Positions 14,801 to 29,400 are shown, counted from the first letter of the stretch. The stretch: DNA of 64,000 nucleotides from Erythrocercus mccallii (GCA_013397435.1 VZRG01000007.1:1617917-1681916); one strand, 5' to 3'. The notes: generated by a model not told the origin, from the sequence alone. Numbers and translations are program-made.

Positions 14801-15840
14801 CTTGTCTCTTTGTGCAGTACAGTCTCTGTGAAAAATACCTATTTAGTGACAGCAGAGAATTAGGATGACCTTACTGGTGTTATTTGATAATAAACACAGT
14901 TTAAGAAATGTGCAGCTCTTTTCCTTTGCCCCTGCAATTGCTTTAATCCTATGTTTTTAGATGTTTATTTTGACAGTGGGGTTTAAATCTTGATACTTTA
15001 CAAACCATAAGAATCAACAAAACCAGGACTACAGAAATGGAAATGAACTACGTCAATCATCTTTTCCACCAAAGAACACCTATCTTGTAACTACAGTGGT
15101 AGGCTCCTGATTTTAGAGCATGATATTCTAGCAGAGCCCAGGTTAGTCTTGATTCTCTGGTGAGACATTTTCATATTAAGGGACTCTTAGCAGTTTTGGT
15201 TCTCACAGCACTGTCAAACATACAAAAGCTAAACCTTCACAACATGTTACAGATCAGAAGAGATAAATCAGTTACGAAAATCTGCTTGAAGTTTTGAAGC
15301 TACTCAAAAAGATCTTTATAGTGAGTCACTAGTTTTGCAAAGATAGGTCATATTTAAATTATGAACTAATGCATTATTTATATTGGCGAGATTGTAACTT
15401 GGAAATCACTGTGATAAACAAGGGAAAGGGCTATGCAAGCGCAGTGAAATTATACTGCGATTTGCTCAGCTACGAAGATAAATTATTTCTAAGCAATATA
15501 TATAATAAATAGGAGTGCTATACAAATAGGCAGTTCCTGAATTATAGTGGAAGAGGACAAAATACTACCAATTTATGTGCAAATCTGAGTATGGTTTACA
15601 AGATAATGACAGTCCCTACAGACAGAGAATACATGCCACCCAGTGGGCTACAAACAACAATCAAATTCAGAAGATCAGAAAAAAAAAGTTTCCTTGAATT
15701 CCTTGAAGAAAGAGTCATAAAATCATCAATAAATATTAGGTATATTAAAAATTCTGTGATGTAGGAAAATGAAGTTTGTCACACAAGGAGAAAGGATATT
15801 AGTGAATATATGATCTAAAAAAGACAGACAAAAAGAATTC
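8881..15840. other. AT-rich intronic DNA with one hairpin
   Basis: No gene, LTR or LINE recognised. Contains a T-rich run near 8898-8912 and the perfect inverted repeat at 10403-10450 listed separately. Confidence 0.55.
10403..10450. repeat. Perfect 11-bp inverted repeat (hairpin)
   Basis: GTAGGTGTGAG at 10403-10413 pairs with CTCACACCTAC at 10440-10450. The 26-base loop itself contains complementary gtgcac/gcac words, so a longer cruciform is possible. No run of T follows, and no known RNA family is recognised. Confidence 0.7.
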
Positions 15841-17330
15841 TGTTCTAAAAGAACTTTCTTATTCCACTTGCTGCAAGCTTTCTTTTCTCCAGGCTGAACA
15901 GTCCCAGCTCTATCAGCATCTCCTCATAGGAGAAATGTTCCAATCTCTTAATCACATTAGTGGTGCTTTTTCTGGACTCTCTCCAATATGTCCATTTCTC
16001 TGTCTCATATTGGGAACTAAAAATGGACACAGCACGCCAGTTGTGGCTTCGTTAAGGTTGAGTAGAGGGGCAGGATCACTTCCCTCATCCTTCTGGCAAT
16101 GCTTTCCTAATGCACCCCAGGATACTGCTGGCTTACTTTGCCACAAGCCTACATTGCTGATTGATGGTCAGCTGATGATGCATCAGCACCACCAGGGCCT
16201 TTTCTGCCAAGTTGCTTTCCAGCTGATCAGCCTCCAGCTGGTACTGGTGCATGGGATGGTTTACCACAAGTTCAGGACTTTTTATACATCTTTGTTGAAC
16301 TTCATGAGGAATCTTGCCAACCCCTTTCTCCAGGCTTCTCGTGTTCTTCCTGGTGTCAGTAGAACACTGCTATGTCATGTATCACCACTCTTCCCAGTCA
16401 TGTATCATCTGCAAAGTTTCTCATGGTGCACTTTGTTGCAGCATCCAGGTCATTAAGGAAAATATTATACAGTATTGGATTAATTATTGATACCCAGGGT
16501 ATCAATCAAGTCTCACTAGCCACTTGCCTTCAACTGAACTTTGTACCACTGATCACAACAACTGGGCCCAGCCCCTGAACTGGTTTTCAACCAACCTCAC
16601 TATCCACTTACCAAATGCACTTTTTCAGATGCTGTGTGAGGATGACATGGGAGACAGTGTCAAATGCTTTATTGAAGGCAAGGTAAAGAACGTCCAGTGT
16701 CCCCACCCCCTTATCCATCAAGCCAATCACTTTATTGCAGGAGGCTTTAGGTTAATTTTCTCTGCATGAATCTGTGTTGACTACCCCCAATAAACCTTGT
16801 GTTGTCTCAGTGCTTAGAAATGGTTCCATCCCAAGTGCTGAGATGAAGCTCACAAGCCTGTATTCCCATGGATTTTTTTCTTGTTTTTTCTTGAAGATGG
16901 GAGGGGAATTTGTTCTCTTCCAGTCTTCTGGAACATCTCCCCCTTGCCACAACTTTCCAAAGGTGCTTGATGCTGGCCTTGCAAAGATATCAGCCCATTC
17001 TCTCAGAATTTGTGGGTACAAATCCATCAGGCTCCATGGACTTATGTATGTCCATCTTGTTGTAAGTGTTTCCTAAACCTGGTCTTCCTCCACAAAGAAT
17101 AAGTCTTGCTTGTTCCAGGTCCCTGGTCTGAGGGACCTCAGGCTCCTGAAGTCCAGCTTCACTGGCCAAGACTAAGGCAAAAACGTGTTCAGTATCTCAG
17201 ACCATGTTACTTGTCCCTCATTTTCCTGCCCCATTCAGCAGTAGGCCCACATTTTCCCTAGTCTTCATTTTGCTGTTTATGTACTTTAGTGCCCTTGCTG
17301 TTTAATTCCACAAATATATCTACATATGAG
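15841..17330 (-). mobile_element. Decayed, 5'-truncated CR1 LINE with reverse-transcriptase remnants
   Basis: CR1 is the main non-LTR retrotransposon of birds. Its sense strand here is minus, with the 3' end near 15841. Minus-strand translation gives typical CR1 ORF2 words in order: PEDWKRTNSPPIFKKKQEK (around 16860-16920), KAFDTV (around 16650-16680), and SYEEMLIELGLFSLEKRKL near 15890-15940, the protein's C-terminal end. Frames are broken by stops and indels, and the copy is shorter than a matching stretch of an intact element, so internal deletions are likely. It is inactive. The upstream edge is blurred and could lie anywhere between about 17280 and 17460. Confidence 0.92.
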
Positions 17331-17490
17331 TTTTAAAACTTGCTAAGATCTGTAGTTATTTTTCTCATAGGTTGGAAGGGAAGTTTTTTCTTTACTTTTA
17401 CATCCTGGGAGACACTCAGGAGAGGATCTTCCATGCCAACAAAATTTTTGAGCCTTTTGCAATGTATGGGCCTTATGTCAGCCAGGATTT

Positions 17491-17537
17491 GATTAGAAGT
17501 ATGGTAGGGTATGCTTGATTATAAGTATGGTAGGGTA
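17491..17537. repeat. Tandem duplication, 21-bp unit
   Basis: gatta[g/t]aagtatggtaggg-ta at 17491-17511 recurs at 17517-17537 with one mismatch; period 26 bp. Confidence 0.85.
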
Positions 17538-20500
17538 ATAAAAAGTTAATATTTGAAAATCTTGGGGTTACCCAACAGTGGAATGTGAGGTCACATAGTC
17601 TGCACCAATCAAATGAAAACAATGTAGCATGTGCTGTCAAACATGTTTTGACTGCATAATAAAGCCCAGGATGCATGATTAATTTTACCTGCAAAAAACC
17701 CTGCAGATAAAGAACTAAAAGTACAAAAATTCTTCAGATGACTGAAATGCACATGGGGAAATAAGAATGATATGTAAGAGTTACTGTAAGCTAGGACACA
17801 TAGCATCATTATGCTATCCTCATGAAAAAATACAGCAAGATCATTAGCAGCCAGCAGGGATGAGTATCTCAGTTTTATTACTCACAAGAAACATTCCAAA
17901 TATGTGAACATATGCTTTGAAATGTCAGTGCCTCATTCTGACCTCTTCTTGGGCTGTCATAATTTGTTACTCTTATATCCTAATACATTTTAATTTCTGC
18001 CATCTTCTGGAAACTTCCTACAGCACAACACTTGCAACAAAATCGTGAAGTGTAGATGGTGTCAAAGCATCTCACATCAATTTAGGCCTGTAACGTAATG
18101 CATAGGCATGGGTTTTATTTCCATCTTACAACTATGAACAGGATTAGGAGCCATAGGATGTCCCTCACCATTCTGGTGCTGCTGCTGCAGTAGCCTTATG
18201 CTGTGGGGCTCTCCAAGAAGGTGTCCTGGATGCAAGTGTTCAAAGCAAGCATTTAAAATGGCACTATTTCCCACTGTTGTCTAAGGCGTGCCATTGCTGC
18301 AGGGCCTCCTCTGTCACGACATTTAACTAACAAACCAGTGGATACTTCTTCCCTTGTGTGAGACATACATCCTACTGCAATCCAGTGCTTTGAGGTGCTC
18401 AGCTGACATTCATCTCACCATGGCAGCGTGCTGGAGCAGGCTGGCAAGCATGATGCACTGGCAGGGCAAAGGAGGGCTTGGAGGAACAGAGCAGTGATGA
18501 ACAGCTGTGACACCAAGCACCCAGCTCATTTTACAGATTCTGATCACAGGTGGAGTCTGCAATAAGATCTGTAACCCATATATACCTGATGTTTTCCAGA
18601 TGCTGCCTGTGCAAACACTTCCTAACTACGACTGAAAGGGTGAGCTTTCTCTTCTTTTCAGTTCCTAGTATGTAACATTCACGTATAACCTGTTTTTTAT
18701 TCCAACAGCAGAGTTTTAAATAGAAAAATCTGCAGCTAAAAGGGGCAACCTTGTTATACAAGTCTAAAATATTAGATTCACCTTTGAGAAATTAGTAGAT
18801 CCAGAATAACCTTTTATTTGCCACCTGTACCTCCCTCCTGCTTTACCCTCCCATTCCTTTTTTTTAGATTTGCCTTGGTACACTACAGATATGGTTAACT
18901 TTTTAATAGCAATATATAAATCTAGTTCACCAAGATATCTCTTACTGTAAGGCAGAGCTATTTTTTTGTGCATAGCAATAAGAATAGCTTCACACATAAA
19001 AAATCATGTCTCTTCTTTCTTCAGTGAAGAAAGAGTGAGCTCACTTGCCTACCCTCTGCTTTGAAGAAAGATTAAGACTTACATAAGAGCACGCCACACA
19101 GAATATAGTGAGCAGTATGAGTATCCTAAGACCACATCACATTATGAGCATTTTCAGTTATCACAACCCCTTTGCAACGTTTGCTAGACATAGGATAAGA
19201 TATTGGAATGGAAGGTGGAGAGTTAGCCATAGAACTCCAAAAATGTAAAAATATACTAAAGGATTCTGCATTAAGTGCCCATCATCTGTAACTGTAGTAC
19301 ATTTTTATCTTTGCATTAATTTATAGCCTTTCTAAAGAAGCAAGAAGCTGAATTGGTACCATGCCTATGATTACCTTAAGCAAGTGAGATCATGCTAGGT
19401 GCTTTACTTAGTGGGGAAAATGAAACTGCCTCTTTAATTTTTTTTTTAATTGTAAAGTAAATCATTATGTGGTGGGGCTTTTTCAGGCATATCTTAAATC
19501 TGTACCATATAAAAGACCCTGTACAGATGAACAACCTCAAATAACTCCTCTCCTGAAGACTGATTAGATCAGACAGACTAAGGAAGCAAAAAGAAAACCG
19601 AACTGACAGGCCCTGGTACCATCTTAGCAGTGATGGAGGAAGAGAAGGCAAACGACTGATCCTGAGATAGACTCAGGTGTGGTGAAAAGCCACCTCTACC
19701 TGCAAGGGATTTTCTGCAGGGTGAAACTGGGCAGGCAAGCTCTAAGTATACTCACATGAATCCTTTATCTGGCCTCAACTTTAGGAAGTCAGTTAGCCAG
19801 AAGACAACATAGCATAGCTCTTGTGGATGCCCCTTTCTCTCATAATGAAGGATTTATCTTTTTCTTTGGTGGAAGAATAATGATTAGATCCCAATGGATT
19901 TGGATGGTACTGCAGAAACCAATACCAGGGCAACAGATGGCACTACCTCTAGATAAACTTTATGCTCTTTCATTCAAATCTTCAGAGTGCTGCTTGGAAG
20001 TTGTTTCCTACCATTTATCAGCTGGACCTTGGCCCCTTACCCAAAAATTGACTACAAAATTTTGAGGCCAGTACTAATGTAAATAAATATCTTCCATTTT
20101 AGAAGAAAGGATCATTTCTTCAGTGTAAGAGGTTTTCTCAGTGATATTTCCTGTCAGCCTCCTTTTCAATGGCCAAATGAATAATGGATAATGCAAAACA
20201 ATTACCTTTATATCTTCTCTTATAAATACAGTATTTCAGGTATACAGGTATTTCAGACTTCCCTAGATTTCCACACACATATATAAGCTAAGAGATGAAA
20301 CTTAGGAAGAAACAAAGAAAAAATTGTCTTCATATCAAAAAATAGTGGAAGTGTTGAAGGAAAAACTGTGGAATTCAGTTGGGAACATAGAAAACCTCCT
20401 TATCAGTGAAGTTCACACTCTCAGTGCCATGACTAAACCACTGTTCTGAAGTTTGAAACAACATGAGTCCTAACTGTATTTGCTTTCTCTGATTTATGCC

Positions 20501-22145
20501 TGAATGTCCCACTTCTCCTTTATTATTAAACCCCGCAAGCAATTTGCTATTTCTTTGCAATAGAACTAATTTCAACATGCTGTCAGGTGGATTTGCTGGA
20601 AAATTGTAAGTAGAATTTGCACAGAATGGAAAAACTAGTTTTTTTAAGTGGGAGAAGTTATTCAAGTGCTAAAAAGCTTCTGAAAAAACCACAGCTCTAT
20701 GACTACACAATAAAGGGCAACAAAACAGTTATTCCCTTGGAAAGTTGCCTCGGAAAACTTCCTGTAGGTAACAGCTCAATGTTCAAAAGCAGACAAAAAA
20801 GGCAAGAAGAATGCTAAGACTTATAGAATGAAGTAAGAATCAAAGATTTTGAAAGTAACAGTTGCCACTACAAATATGGATGTTGCCTCACGTTGAATAC
20901 AGCATGTATTTCTTTCTATCTCATCTCAAAGAATAAGAGGCTAACATGGTCTTGAAAGAGGACATCTAAGGGCTAGTAAAAGACACTTTTAACTGTGTGA
21001 TAAACTGGCATCAGCAATGAGTAGGCATTTTTCTTGCAGTATAGAGGTAAAATTAATTCACTGCCACCATCACGTAGCAGGGCCACTATAGAGATCACTA
21101 CATTTGGATTTTAGGGCAAGACAGGGAAATATAAAGCAGAAGAAAGCTCAAAGCAGAGTAGTAAAACTACAGGCAAGATAAACATGACTGCACTCTCTCA
21201 GTCAAGAATTTCTTAAACTACTGATGTTTGGAAGTCAATTAAAAAAATGATCCTGCACTTATCTTGTTCTCAAATGTTTTCCCTAGGCATCTGATGGATG
21301 AAACTTGAGGACTTATGCAGTTCTCACCTGGTTTTGATGGTGGTCTTTTTAGAAAGCTATTGCCAGGGAGCAGCAAGGATGTGCTCCTCTGTAAGGGAAG
21401 AGTTCCTGGGAAGCTAGAGTGAACCAAGGCAGGCAGGGCATGAAACTCACTGATAAGTCCCACAATACCAAGCAAGATGAGCCATGACCATCTGCTGCTC
21501 TGCACCATCAGCCAATCTGGCAACCAGGCAGGTAGCAGATCAAGGCAGACGATGAAATCAGTGCATCAAGGCCTGAATTAGTGAGGCATATTTCCAGACA
21601 CTGGCCAAGCTGCAGTGTAGCTCTAAGATGAGAGGAGAAGCATGAAAACAAAGAGGTGAACCAGCCATTGTGTCCCATAACTCTTTCTTACAATTCTCTC
21701 CACAAACCTCTTTGGTGCAAGGACAAGCAGTTGCACCAAAAACTGACCCTTAGCCCAGGCAACCAAACCATGAAGCCAGTGAGAGGTGAGAGGCTGCACT
21801 CAACCCAGGTATTTGTTTGTACAGGGCTTCACTTGTTCCACCAATACATTGACCTTGCTGTGTAAGCTTTCTGATGCATTTCAAGCATAGGAAAAAAATA
21901 ACTTATTTTTAAGGGCTGAACTCCATTTACCCAAGAATTAGACTTCCTTGTATTCAGTGCACACATTTTTGCTCCACTCTCATTATAACACTGGTTCCAG
22001 TAGAACTTTTCACTTCATTTAGAAAGAGCACACTATGATAGTGGCTGATATGTTTCCTTTTTTCACTTGTAGCCTATTATTACAATCTTCTATACTGTTG
22101 GTTGCCTTAACCTTTGAAACACATTCCTTTCAGAAAATTGCCAGA

Positions 22146-22175
22146 ATTCAGTGTAACAAAATTCAGTGTAACAAA
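22146..22175. repeat. Tandem duplication, 15-bp unit
   Basis: attcagtgtaacaaa occurs twice head to tail with no mismatch, as expected of a recent slippage event. Confidence 0.92.
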
Positions 22176-25100
22176 ATATATGACATTTTGCATTGGTCAA
22201 ACATATAATTAATTGCTAGTTCAATTCAAGAACATCAAACTCAGGTTGCTGTTTATTTTTACCCCTGTCTGAGGGATATATTTTGTTTTAATTACATCTT
22301 AAACTGTTAGAAGTAGATCTGTTATTGAGATGATGGCTGCCTCAGTAAATCATTTACTGTACAATTGCATTCATGTTGGCATTCAGATTCAAAACAGAAA
22401 AGCATTCTCACACCCAGATTTCGTTATGAACTCTGTCTAATACTATTAGCAACTGCTCTCTTCAAAGAAAGCTGTAGAACTAGAGTTCGAGTTTTATGGT
22501 TCATTAAATAATACATTTATTAAATATTTCCTTGAGTTTTTATGGTGTCAAAATGTTTTCAGAATCTTCTGTTCTTAACAAAACAGCCATTTTCATTTTA
22601 ACATGTGAAAATTGCTCTATTCTTTATATGTACTACACCCCAATTTGGTGTTTGGCATGTTTTTTAAAAAGTATTATGAGGGTTTCCCTTTGGAAACATA
22701 GTAAACTGTGTATTATTTGTACCTTAGCTTCACCTCTCTTCACAATGATGTGACTTTTCTCATGAACACAGAACATCTAAGAAGACCCTGGATATTCTTC
22801 CTACCCCAGGAATGTGAAACAAGAATGAACAGGAACTGCACATAGCTCTGTGAAGGTGTTGCTACAGTGATGGAGGAGACAGTTTACTCACAGGACCTAC
22901 AAGGCTGAAGGGAAGAAAAACAACCCATTAGAGTTCATTATGTCAGAGATAACTACCATATCAAAGAGGTTGAGAATAAAGTTCTACCTCTTCATATTTG
23001 ATAAAGAACTAAAGGCCTTGAAGAAAAGTGTCATTTGCTGCCTCTTACACAATCTTCAACTGCCCCATCTTCAAGGAAGAGTATAAGACAAGGACAGTTT
23101 AGAGCAGCAGTTTCTGAATTGCCTTCTTAGCTATATTGTCCTACAGAAACTGTTGTTAAAGTCCATGGAAACTAGCTGGCAGATGTGGTTATCTAAAAGA
23201 AATTATCAGATTTGGTGTGAAAACACATCTCACAGGACCAGACTGGAAAGAAATGAGAATGGCAATGTAGAGAGGGAATTGGAGGTAACTGTTGGGAAAA
23301 ATGTTGTAATCAATGACTTGAGAAAGGAAAATACACCCTATTATATAAACCACCTGTCTGACAAATGATGAAAGAGGTCAACTGTTTATAAGAAATCTGT
23401 ATTTTCTCCTCTCATCTAAAGCAATGTCAGAAATTTCAGTCACTGAAAATAACTAGTGAGTACCAATATGCTCAGTGTGAGAAGGGATAAAAATGACTTC
23501 TGCATTTACAAGTTTTAAGATTTTAAAACTTTTAAATGTGATCAAAGGTCACATTTAACTAGCCTGAGGGCAAATCACAAAAAGAATAGCTACAATTTTA
23601 ATCATATTTGGAAATAAAATATGGGAAGTTGTGAACATCACAAGATCAGGTAGATTTTACCACTTTAATAATTTGAGTGAAATAGAGTATATACATCCTA
23701 TATTTCTCACCTATGAACACAGATAAGGCTGGATATAACAGGAGAGATTATACAGTACAGATTTGACATGTAATTTTTAAATCATAGAGGAGGAATGGTT
23801 AGAGGATTACATACCTTTATTTCAGTAAATATGAAGATGATGAAATCTGGATGTTTTATTTTCAACATTATAAAAGTCATCCACAGGTTATCAGTATTAA
23901 TTCAAGCATAAAAGCATGATGCAGTTATTGCCTAAAAGCACCAAGATCATTATAAAGACAGATGTTGGGCTGAGAGACATTTAATTAGATGAGTGGGCTA
24001 CATACTGAATGAGTTACTATTTCTGCTTGATTTGACTAACAAATGGCCTCAGAACACTGTTAACCACCCATTCTTTTGCAGGTTGCTTTTAGCAAATGCT
24101 GCATTCATTTGTAATCACCAGTGCACTTGCTGTTTAACTTTTAAGGCACTAGAACCTGGCCTCTCAATAGGATTGGTGGTAGTAATTGTAAAAATTGTAA
24201 TTTTCACAACTACTACCAGAAAGAATCAAGCTGTAATTCCATTTCAAACAAAAATTAGAGAAAGCTGTGCTTTGTTCACAATAAATTTTCGTACAAAGGA
24301 TATTTTTGATTGCTATCTTCAGGAAAGACAGAATCAATCAATTAGATTGGAAAACACCTCTTATTTAAATGCTTCTGACAACAAACACTTTTATGATGCA
24401 AAGATACCTTCAGCCACTGTAGATACTATTCCATTAGTAAAAAAGTTTACTGTGTACACATAAAAACGTAGACAAAGTTGCAAGAATTTTTGAAAAGGCT
24501 AGCTTGATCATTGAAGACTATTCTAAATAAAATCATTTGTGATAGTTATCTTAATCTTATATTGCTCTTTTTTTTCAAAGAGGAAACACATCCAAAGTGA
24601 AATGATATAGGCCAAAAATCTTAGGATCACAGAGCTCTGCTCTACTACAGCACTTCCTCATGTTTCAGTAAACCTTTTCAGCCCCATGTCAGGAAAGCAG
24701 ATAAGGTTAATGGATGATGTATTTTCATAAGTATGTTTCTCAGCTTGGTTATTCTGCCCTTTAAAATATGAAGCAGACTCCCTGAAGTCATATAAATAAT
24801 AGTTTACCTGAGACCTTCAAAAGGGTGGTTGATGCCCTTGCCTTTGGCTGTATTTTCTTTACTGTGTCAGATAAGAAGAAGAAGAATTACTCTGTGAACA
24901 GGTGATTAAAACAAAACAAAAGAAATCAAAAAAGTAAAGGAAAAAAGTGTCTACCACCCCCTGCCCAAGCTTTTTCCATGAATACAAATGAAGCTGATAG
25001 AAACTGCAAACGATGGGCAAGGATGACAAGTCACTCAAGCAATGCACCACAAAGGGTAAAGTACAAAATAATGTACTTATCACCACACACACAACTTTTA

Positions 25101-26083
25101 TAAATTTTCTATAGACGCCATATACTGTTTTGTCAGATGAAGTCAAGATTGATTTTTAATTTTCCTCCTGACATTTTCCAACTGTTAAGTATTACCAGAA
25201 ATTAATCATTCTTATTCAACCTTGTTTTGAACTTCAGGTGGGGTACTTCAGCTCTTATTTGAACAACAAAGTAGCAATCCTTATTTTGATTTTTGAGCTT
25301 TAATTCTTGCTTTTACTGTTATTGATCCTAGTTTTACTAAGTGCCATTCTCTTGGGGAAGATTTTAAACTTTCCATAGTATTGCTATTCAGGAACTTAGT
25401 TCTGCCAAACAGATTTTCAGGTATAGGTATGGATATCAATAGGTTTATTTTCCCCCAGATTCTCAAGTATGCAGAAATCAGATTAAAAAAAAAAAAAAAG
25501 TTGTAAAAAACATAACAGAGACTGAAGTCTACTTTAAAAATACATACTGACTCATCTTTTGTGAATTACAGCCATCTTGCTTCCCTGTTTCCCATCCTCA
25601 CACTATGCTATCAAATTGATATAAGTCCCTAGCAACCCTGACATCTGATGCCATTTACATCACAGTACTCCCCAAATTCCTTGGGCAACAAAAGTGATGG
25701 AACACATAGAAGGAGTATGTCCATGCTAGTACCACTTAAAAGTACTGAGAAAATGACAAATATGTTAAGCCACAAATATATTATCTATATCTACACCACA
25801 TTATCTATAAGCTACAAACACATTAATTTTGCAGGTTAAATTGAAAAACCGTCACTTATCTAGTGACTGGATATGAGTTTTCAGTCATGTTTAATAAAAT
25901 TTAGTATCCAATAAGAAAATTTGTTATTGTGCAAAGACCATGGCATGCTACAGTTCATATGAATTAATGGAAGGTAGAAGTAATTGTACTTCATAAATCA
26001 TAGGAAAACTATGATGAGGTCTTTGGGAATCTCAAAATCAACAACAGCAATTTGGTTGAATGTGGATATATGTAACAGAAGGG

Positions 26084-26089
26084 AACACA
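26084..26089. repeat. Target-site duplication, left copy
   Basis: aacaca directly before the solo LTR; five of six bases match the right copy at 26408-26413. Confidence 0.65.
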
Positions 26090-26407
26090 TGTCACCATGA
26101 CTTTTCTAAGCTCTAATATTAAAGTGCAGGACTTCACTTTCCCACACCATGTTCATGAAAACATGAGGGATGTTTTTGTAAATATTACCATTGTTTTGCA
26201 TTCTTCTTGGTAGGAGGAGAATGCTGAGTGATGGTTTGTCTGACCTATGTGATTCAGAGGTGGTAACCCCACTCTCCAATCCATGGTCATGTTTCCTGCA
26301 GGTGTATAATAGAATGTAATAAACAAGGCGAGGCCTTTTCTTGGCCCCTGCTCTGACAGCAAAGTCCCAAGTGTCCTGTGGTCCTTCTAGCGTGGTGAAC
26401 TGCGATA
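26090..26407 (+). mobile_element. Solo LTR, ERVK-like, same family as the provirus at 62116
   Basis: The 318-bp segment aligns along its whole length with 62116-62425, with several small indels and substitutions. It begins TGTCACCATGA and contains a TATA-like TATAATAG and an AATAAA just downstream (around 26309-26325), which set the reading sense as plus. A near-perfect 6-bp direct repeat flanks it: aacaca at 26084-26089 and aacacc at 26408-26413. Six bases is the duplication size of ERVK-like (betaretrovirus-like) elements. It ends GCGATA rather than CA. No internal region remains. It lies antisense to the host gene. Confidence 0.85.
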
Positions 26408-26413
26408 AACACC
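26408..26413. repeat. Target-site duplication, right copy
   Basis: aacacc directly after the solo LTR; one mismatch to the left copy. Confidence 0.65.
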
Positions 26414-29400
26414 TTTTTAGAGTAATCAAAAAAACAGAATCTGGATATGCACCAGTCTAGTAACAGAAAAACTAATTTGCCTAAAGAAAGTGTTTTTTTA
26501 AGCTAACAGTCTGAACTGAACATTATTACATTGTTATTGTGGTTTTATTCCTTACTCTGGGAAAGCAGTAATTCACATCATCACATCGTCATTTCCAGTT
26601 GTCTGGAAAGACAACTTCTATAAATGATGGTAATTTTGTTTAAATCTTTTGTGATATTCATGCAAACACATGACCAATAAAAACACTGCTAAACCTTTTG
26701 GGAAAAAAGGTCTGCTGGATTTCAGGAATGTTTTCCACGTTCCTGAGCCTCTGTTTTCTAACTGATAGCTCCAAAACAGACATGCAGATCACCATCTTTT
26801 ATGTGGGACTCCTCATTGCAGAGACAACTACAAAGTGGTGATGGAGAGTGTTGCCTATGCAAAAAAGACCCATAAAGACCTTGAGCTCTTAAGCAAAACT
26901 TGTCCAGTTCCACCAGCTCTGCTTGCATGACAGGCTGGAGATTAAATTCAGCAGTGAATGAAGCCTGTGCAAGGAGACAGGGAGTCATAGCTGAATGCTT
27001 TAATTAGGAGGTACAGAGAGTGCTGACATGGTCTTGGAAGGCCCAGGCTATAACCAGCTAAAAGACCTCCTTCAGGAGGTTTCACTGCTTCCCTGCTGAA
27101 TCAGACTGGATCTCTCTGTGCCCTGTTCTCCGCTCCAGCATTTTGCTGGGAAGCAGCTTAGTTAAGGTATCTATAGAAAAGAGGAGATCTGAGGGCAAAG
27201 AAAGAGGTGGTTGAGAGGAAAAGTGGTCCAGTCCTCCTCTACACTGCTGTGAGTCCACTACAGTGATAGCAGTACACACTATCTATCAGTGGTGGTTATG
27301 TACACTCTTCCCATCACTTGTGTATTGAAAACACAGTAAGATAATCATCAGGTTTTGCTAAATGTTTCCATGTTGGAAACTGTGCTATTGAGGATCACTG
27401 CAAGCTAACAAAGGCTCCCAAGCAGAGGGGGAAAAAAAACCTCTTAAGCAAATGTGCTAACAACTATAGCTTTGTATCCACCAACCTCTAAAGGATGTAC
27501 TTTGCTTCAAATGGATACACTCAGTAAGAAAATTTTAAGGCTCTTATCACAGTTGCTTGTGCATAACACATGCTACTTTAGATCCAGTTTTGCCTTCGAA
27601 TACCAAGATGTAGTTCTCATAGAACAAAAAAAAAGAAAAAATATTACACCTAATTACCAAGAGAGAAAATGGGTAACATGTTGAGAATGGCTAACTGAAT
27701 TTTGCTGAGCATATTTTAGCTTCCTTGACTTTACCTTTTTGTTGAGACAAAACAACCTCTGTTGTTTCCCAGCTAACAATTCTGTTATTTTCCTGTTTGT
27801 TTATTGCATTAATTGTTAATTTTATCTGTTACTGCAATTTACTGCTTGCTAGTAATCATACTCGTTTACATGTGAATAATGTAATATCTCATCAGTGATA
27901 ACATCAAAATTCTTGCACACAGTTGAATTAAATTGGAAGGTACTATTGTTTTCACATTATTTGCCTTTTTTCCCTAGGACTATGAGTAAGGAAGCATGTT
28001 ATCACTTCATTTAAAAATTACACATATAGTAACCTACATGTTTAATAGTTTTCACTGCTCTGAGGTTATATAGAGTGCAATGATCATCAATTGATTTAAC
28101 TCATATGGACAAATCCCATTGTACATTTTCTTTGTTTTCTGTTGCAGCAGAATTCTGTGGATATTAAAATTGTCATTATCTACCCACAGGCAGTTTCAAA
28201 ATACCCACAGGCATATTGCTTAGCTACTGCTTGAGGCTTTGGAAAAAAGTAGTGCCATACAAAGCTGCAAAACCTGTATTATATATGTAGAAAAAAAAAT
28301 CTGTCATTTTGTGATATTTCAACCTGTAAGACATGCTGGAGGTCTAAAGCTGCCATTGGTAAAACAGCCTTAATGTTCCTATGAATTCTACATAAGAACT
28401 TGCTAGCAGAAACATATTGCTTAAGGCAGTCCTACATAAGACAGCAGGTTGAAAGATAAATGGGTTCCTGGGCTGAAACTGATGATTTTTCTTAAATATG
28501 AGTGATTACAGCACAATTTCACGAACTTCTAGCAAAGACTTTAATGTGCCAACTGGTAATATAATACCACTGTGGCTAAATACACACTGTGGTTTGAAAA
28601 GTCCTGATTCTAAACTGGGAAGAAAATTATGAACACATCTACGTATGAAGCAAGTATTTACATGATTATTTAGGGTAAGAGGCAAAGGAGAGTCTGCATC
28701 TTGCATCACAGGGCACTCCCAAGGAATATAGAAAAATGGTGCTGGGAAATCTCAGAATGCTTGCATAATTGTTGGGAGAGAGCACAGGCTGTGTTACTTA
28801 TTACCTGCACTAATATGAAATTAAGGACATCAATTATAAACAAAAAAAGCTATTCTTTACAAAATTAGGAAGCTATACTGTGGTAAATGAAATCTTAGTG
28901 ATATTGAACATCTGAAACCAGGCCAGAAGGGTAAAACTAAACTATAATACAGAAAAATGTGAATTATTGAATTACCATTATTCTTCACTACTTACACAGA
29001 AGCAGAATCACTCATGCTAAAACAATAACAAAATATATTCTATTGAGTAACAGTTTCAGTGATGTGAAGTAGCAGCTGTAGTAGTGATCTTCCAAACTTT
29101 TTAGGGTGAGATAAATTGTATCTGAGAGCATAAAAAAAATTAGCTGAGAAGATTGTCAATTTACATTTTCATACACTTGAATGCAAGTTCTTGGAATAAA
29201 ACCTTTAGATATAAGAACAGTAATGTGGAAACCAGCAATGGAGAAGTCTGGACTTGAAAACTGATATTTCATATAAGAAAAGAGAAATGAGTCATGTACA
29301 TAATAGAAGACATGTACATAACAGAATACAATAAAAAGAAAACCATGTGCGTGCTTAATCATACAGGATTAATGAGACCTTTACTTATAGTCCTGATCCT

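Larger units (their letters stand above)
17331..26083. other. AT-rich intronic DNA with two short tandem duplications
   Basis: No gene or transposon recognised. Holds the duplications at 17491-17537 and 22146-22175, a near-palindrome around 19012-19035 (tctttcttcagtgaagaaag) and a poly-A run near 25485-25499. Around 18280-18520 the sequence is somewhat richer in GC, but no element is identifiable. Confidence 0.5.

Noticed and set aside
23993..24463. 156-codon plus-strand frame
   Set aside because: No recognisable domain; AT-rich codon mix like the surrounding intron; the host gene is on the other strand.
26106..26429. 107-codon minus-strand frame and its relative at 62188-62466
   Set aside because: Both lie opposite the same LTR family; the TATA and poly(A) signals and the gag position show the plus strand is the sense strand.
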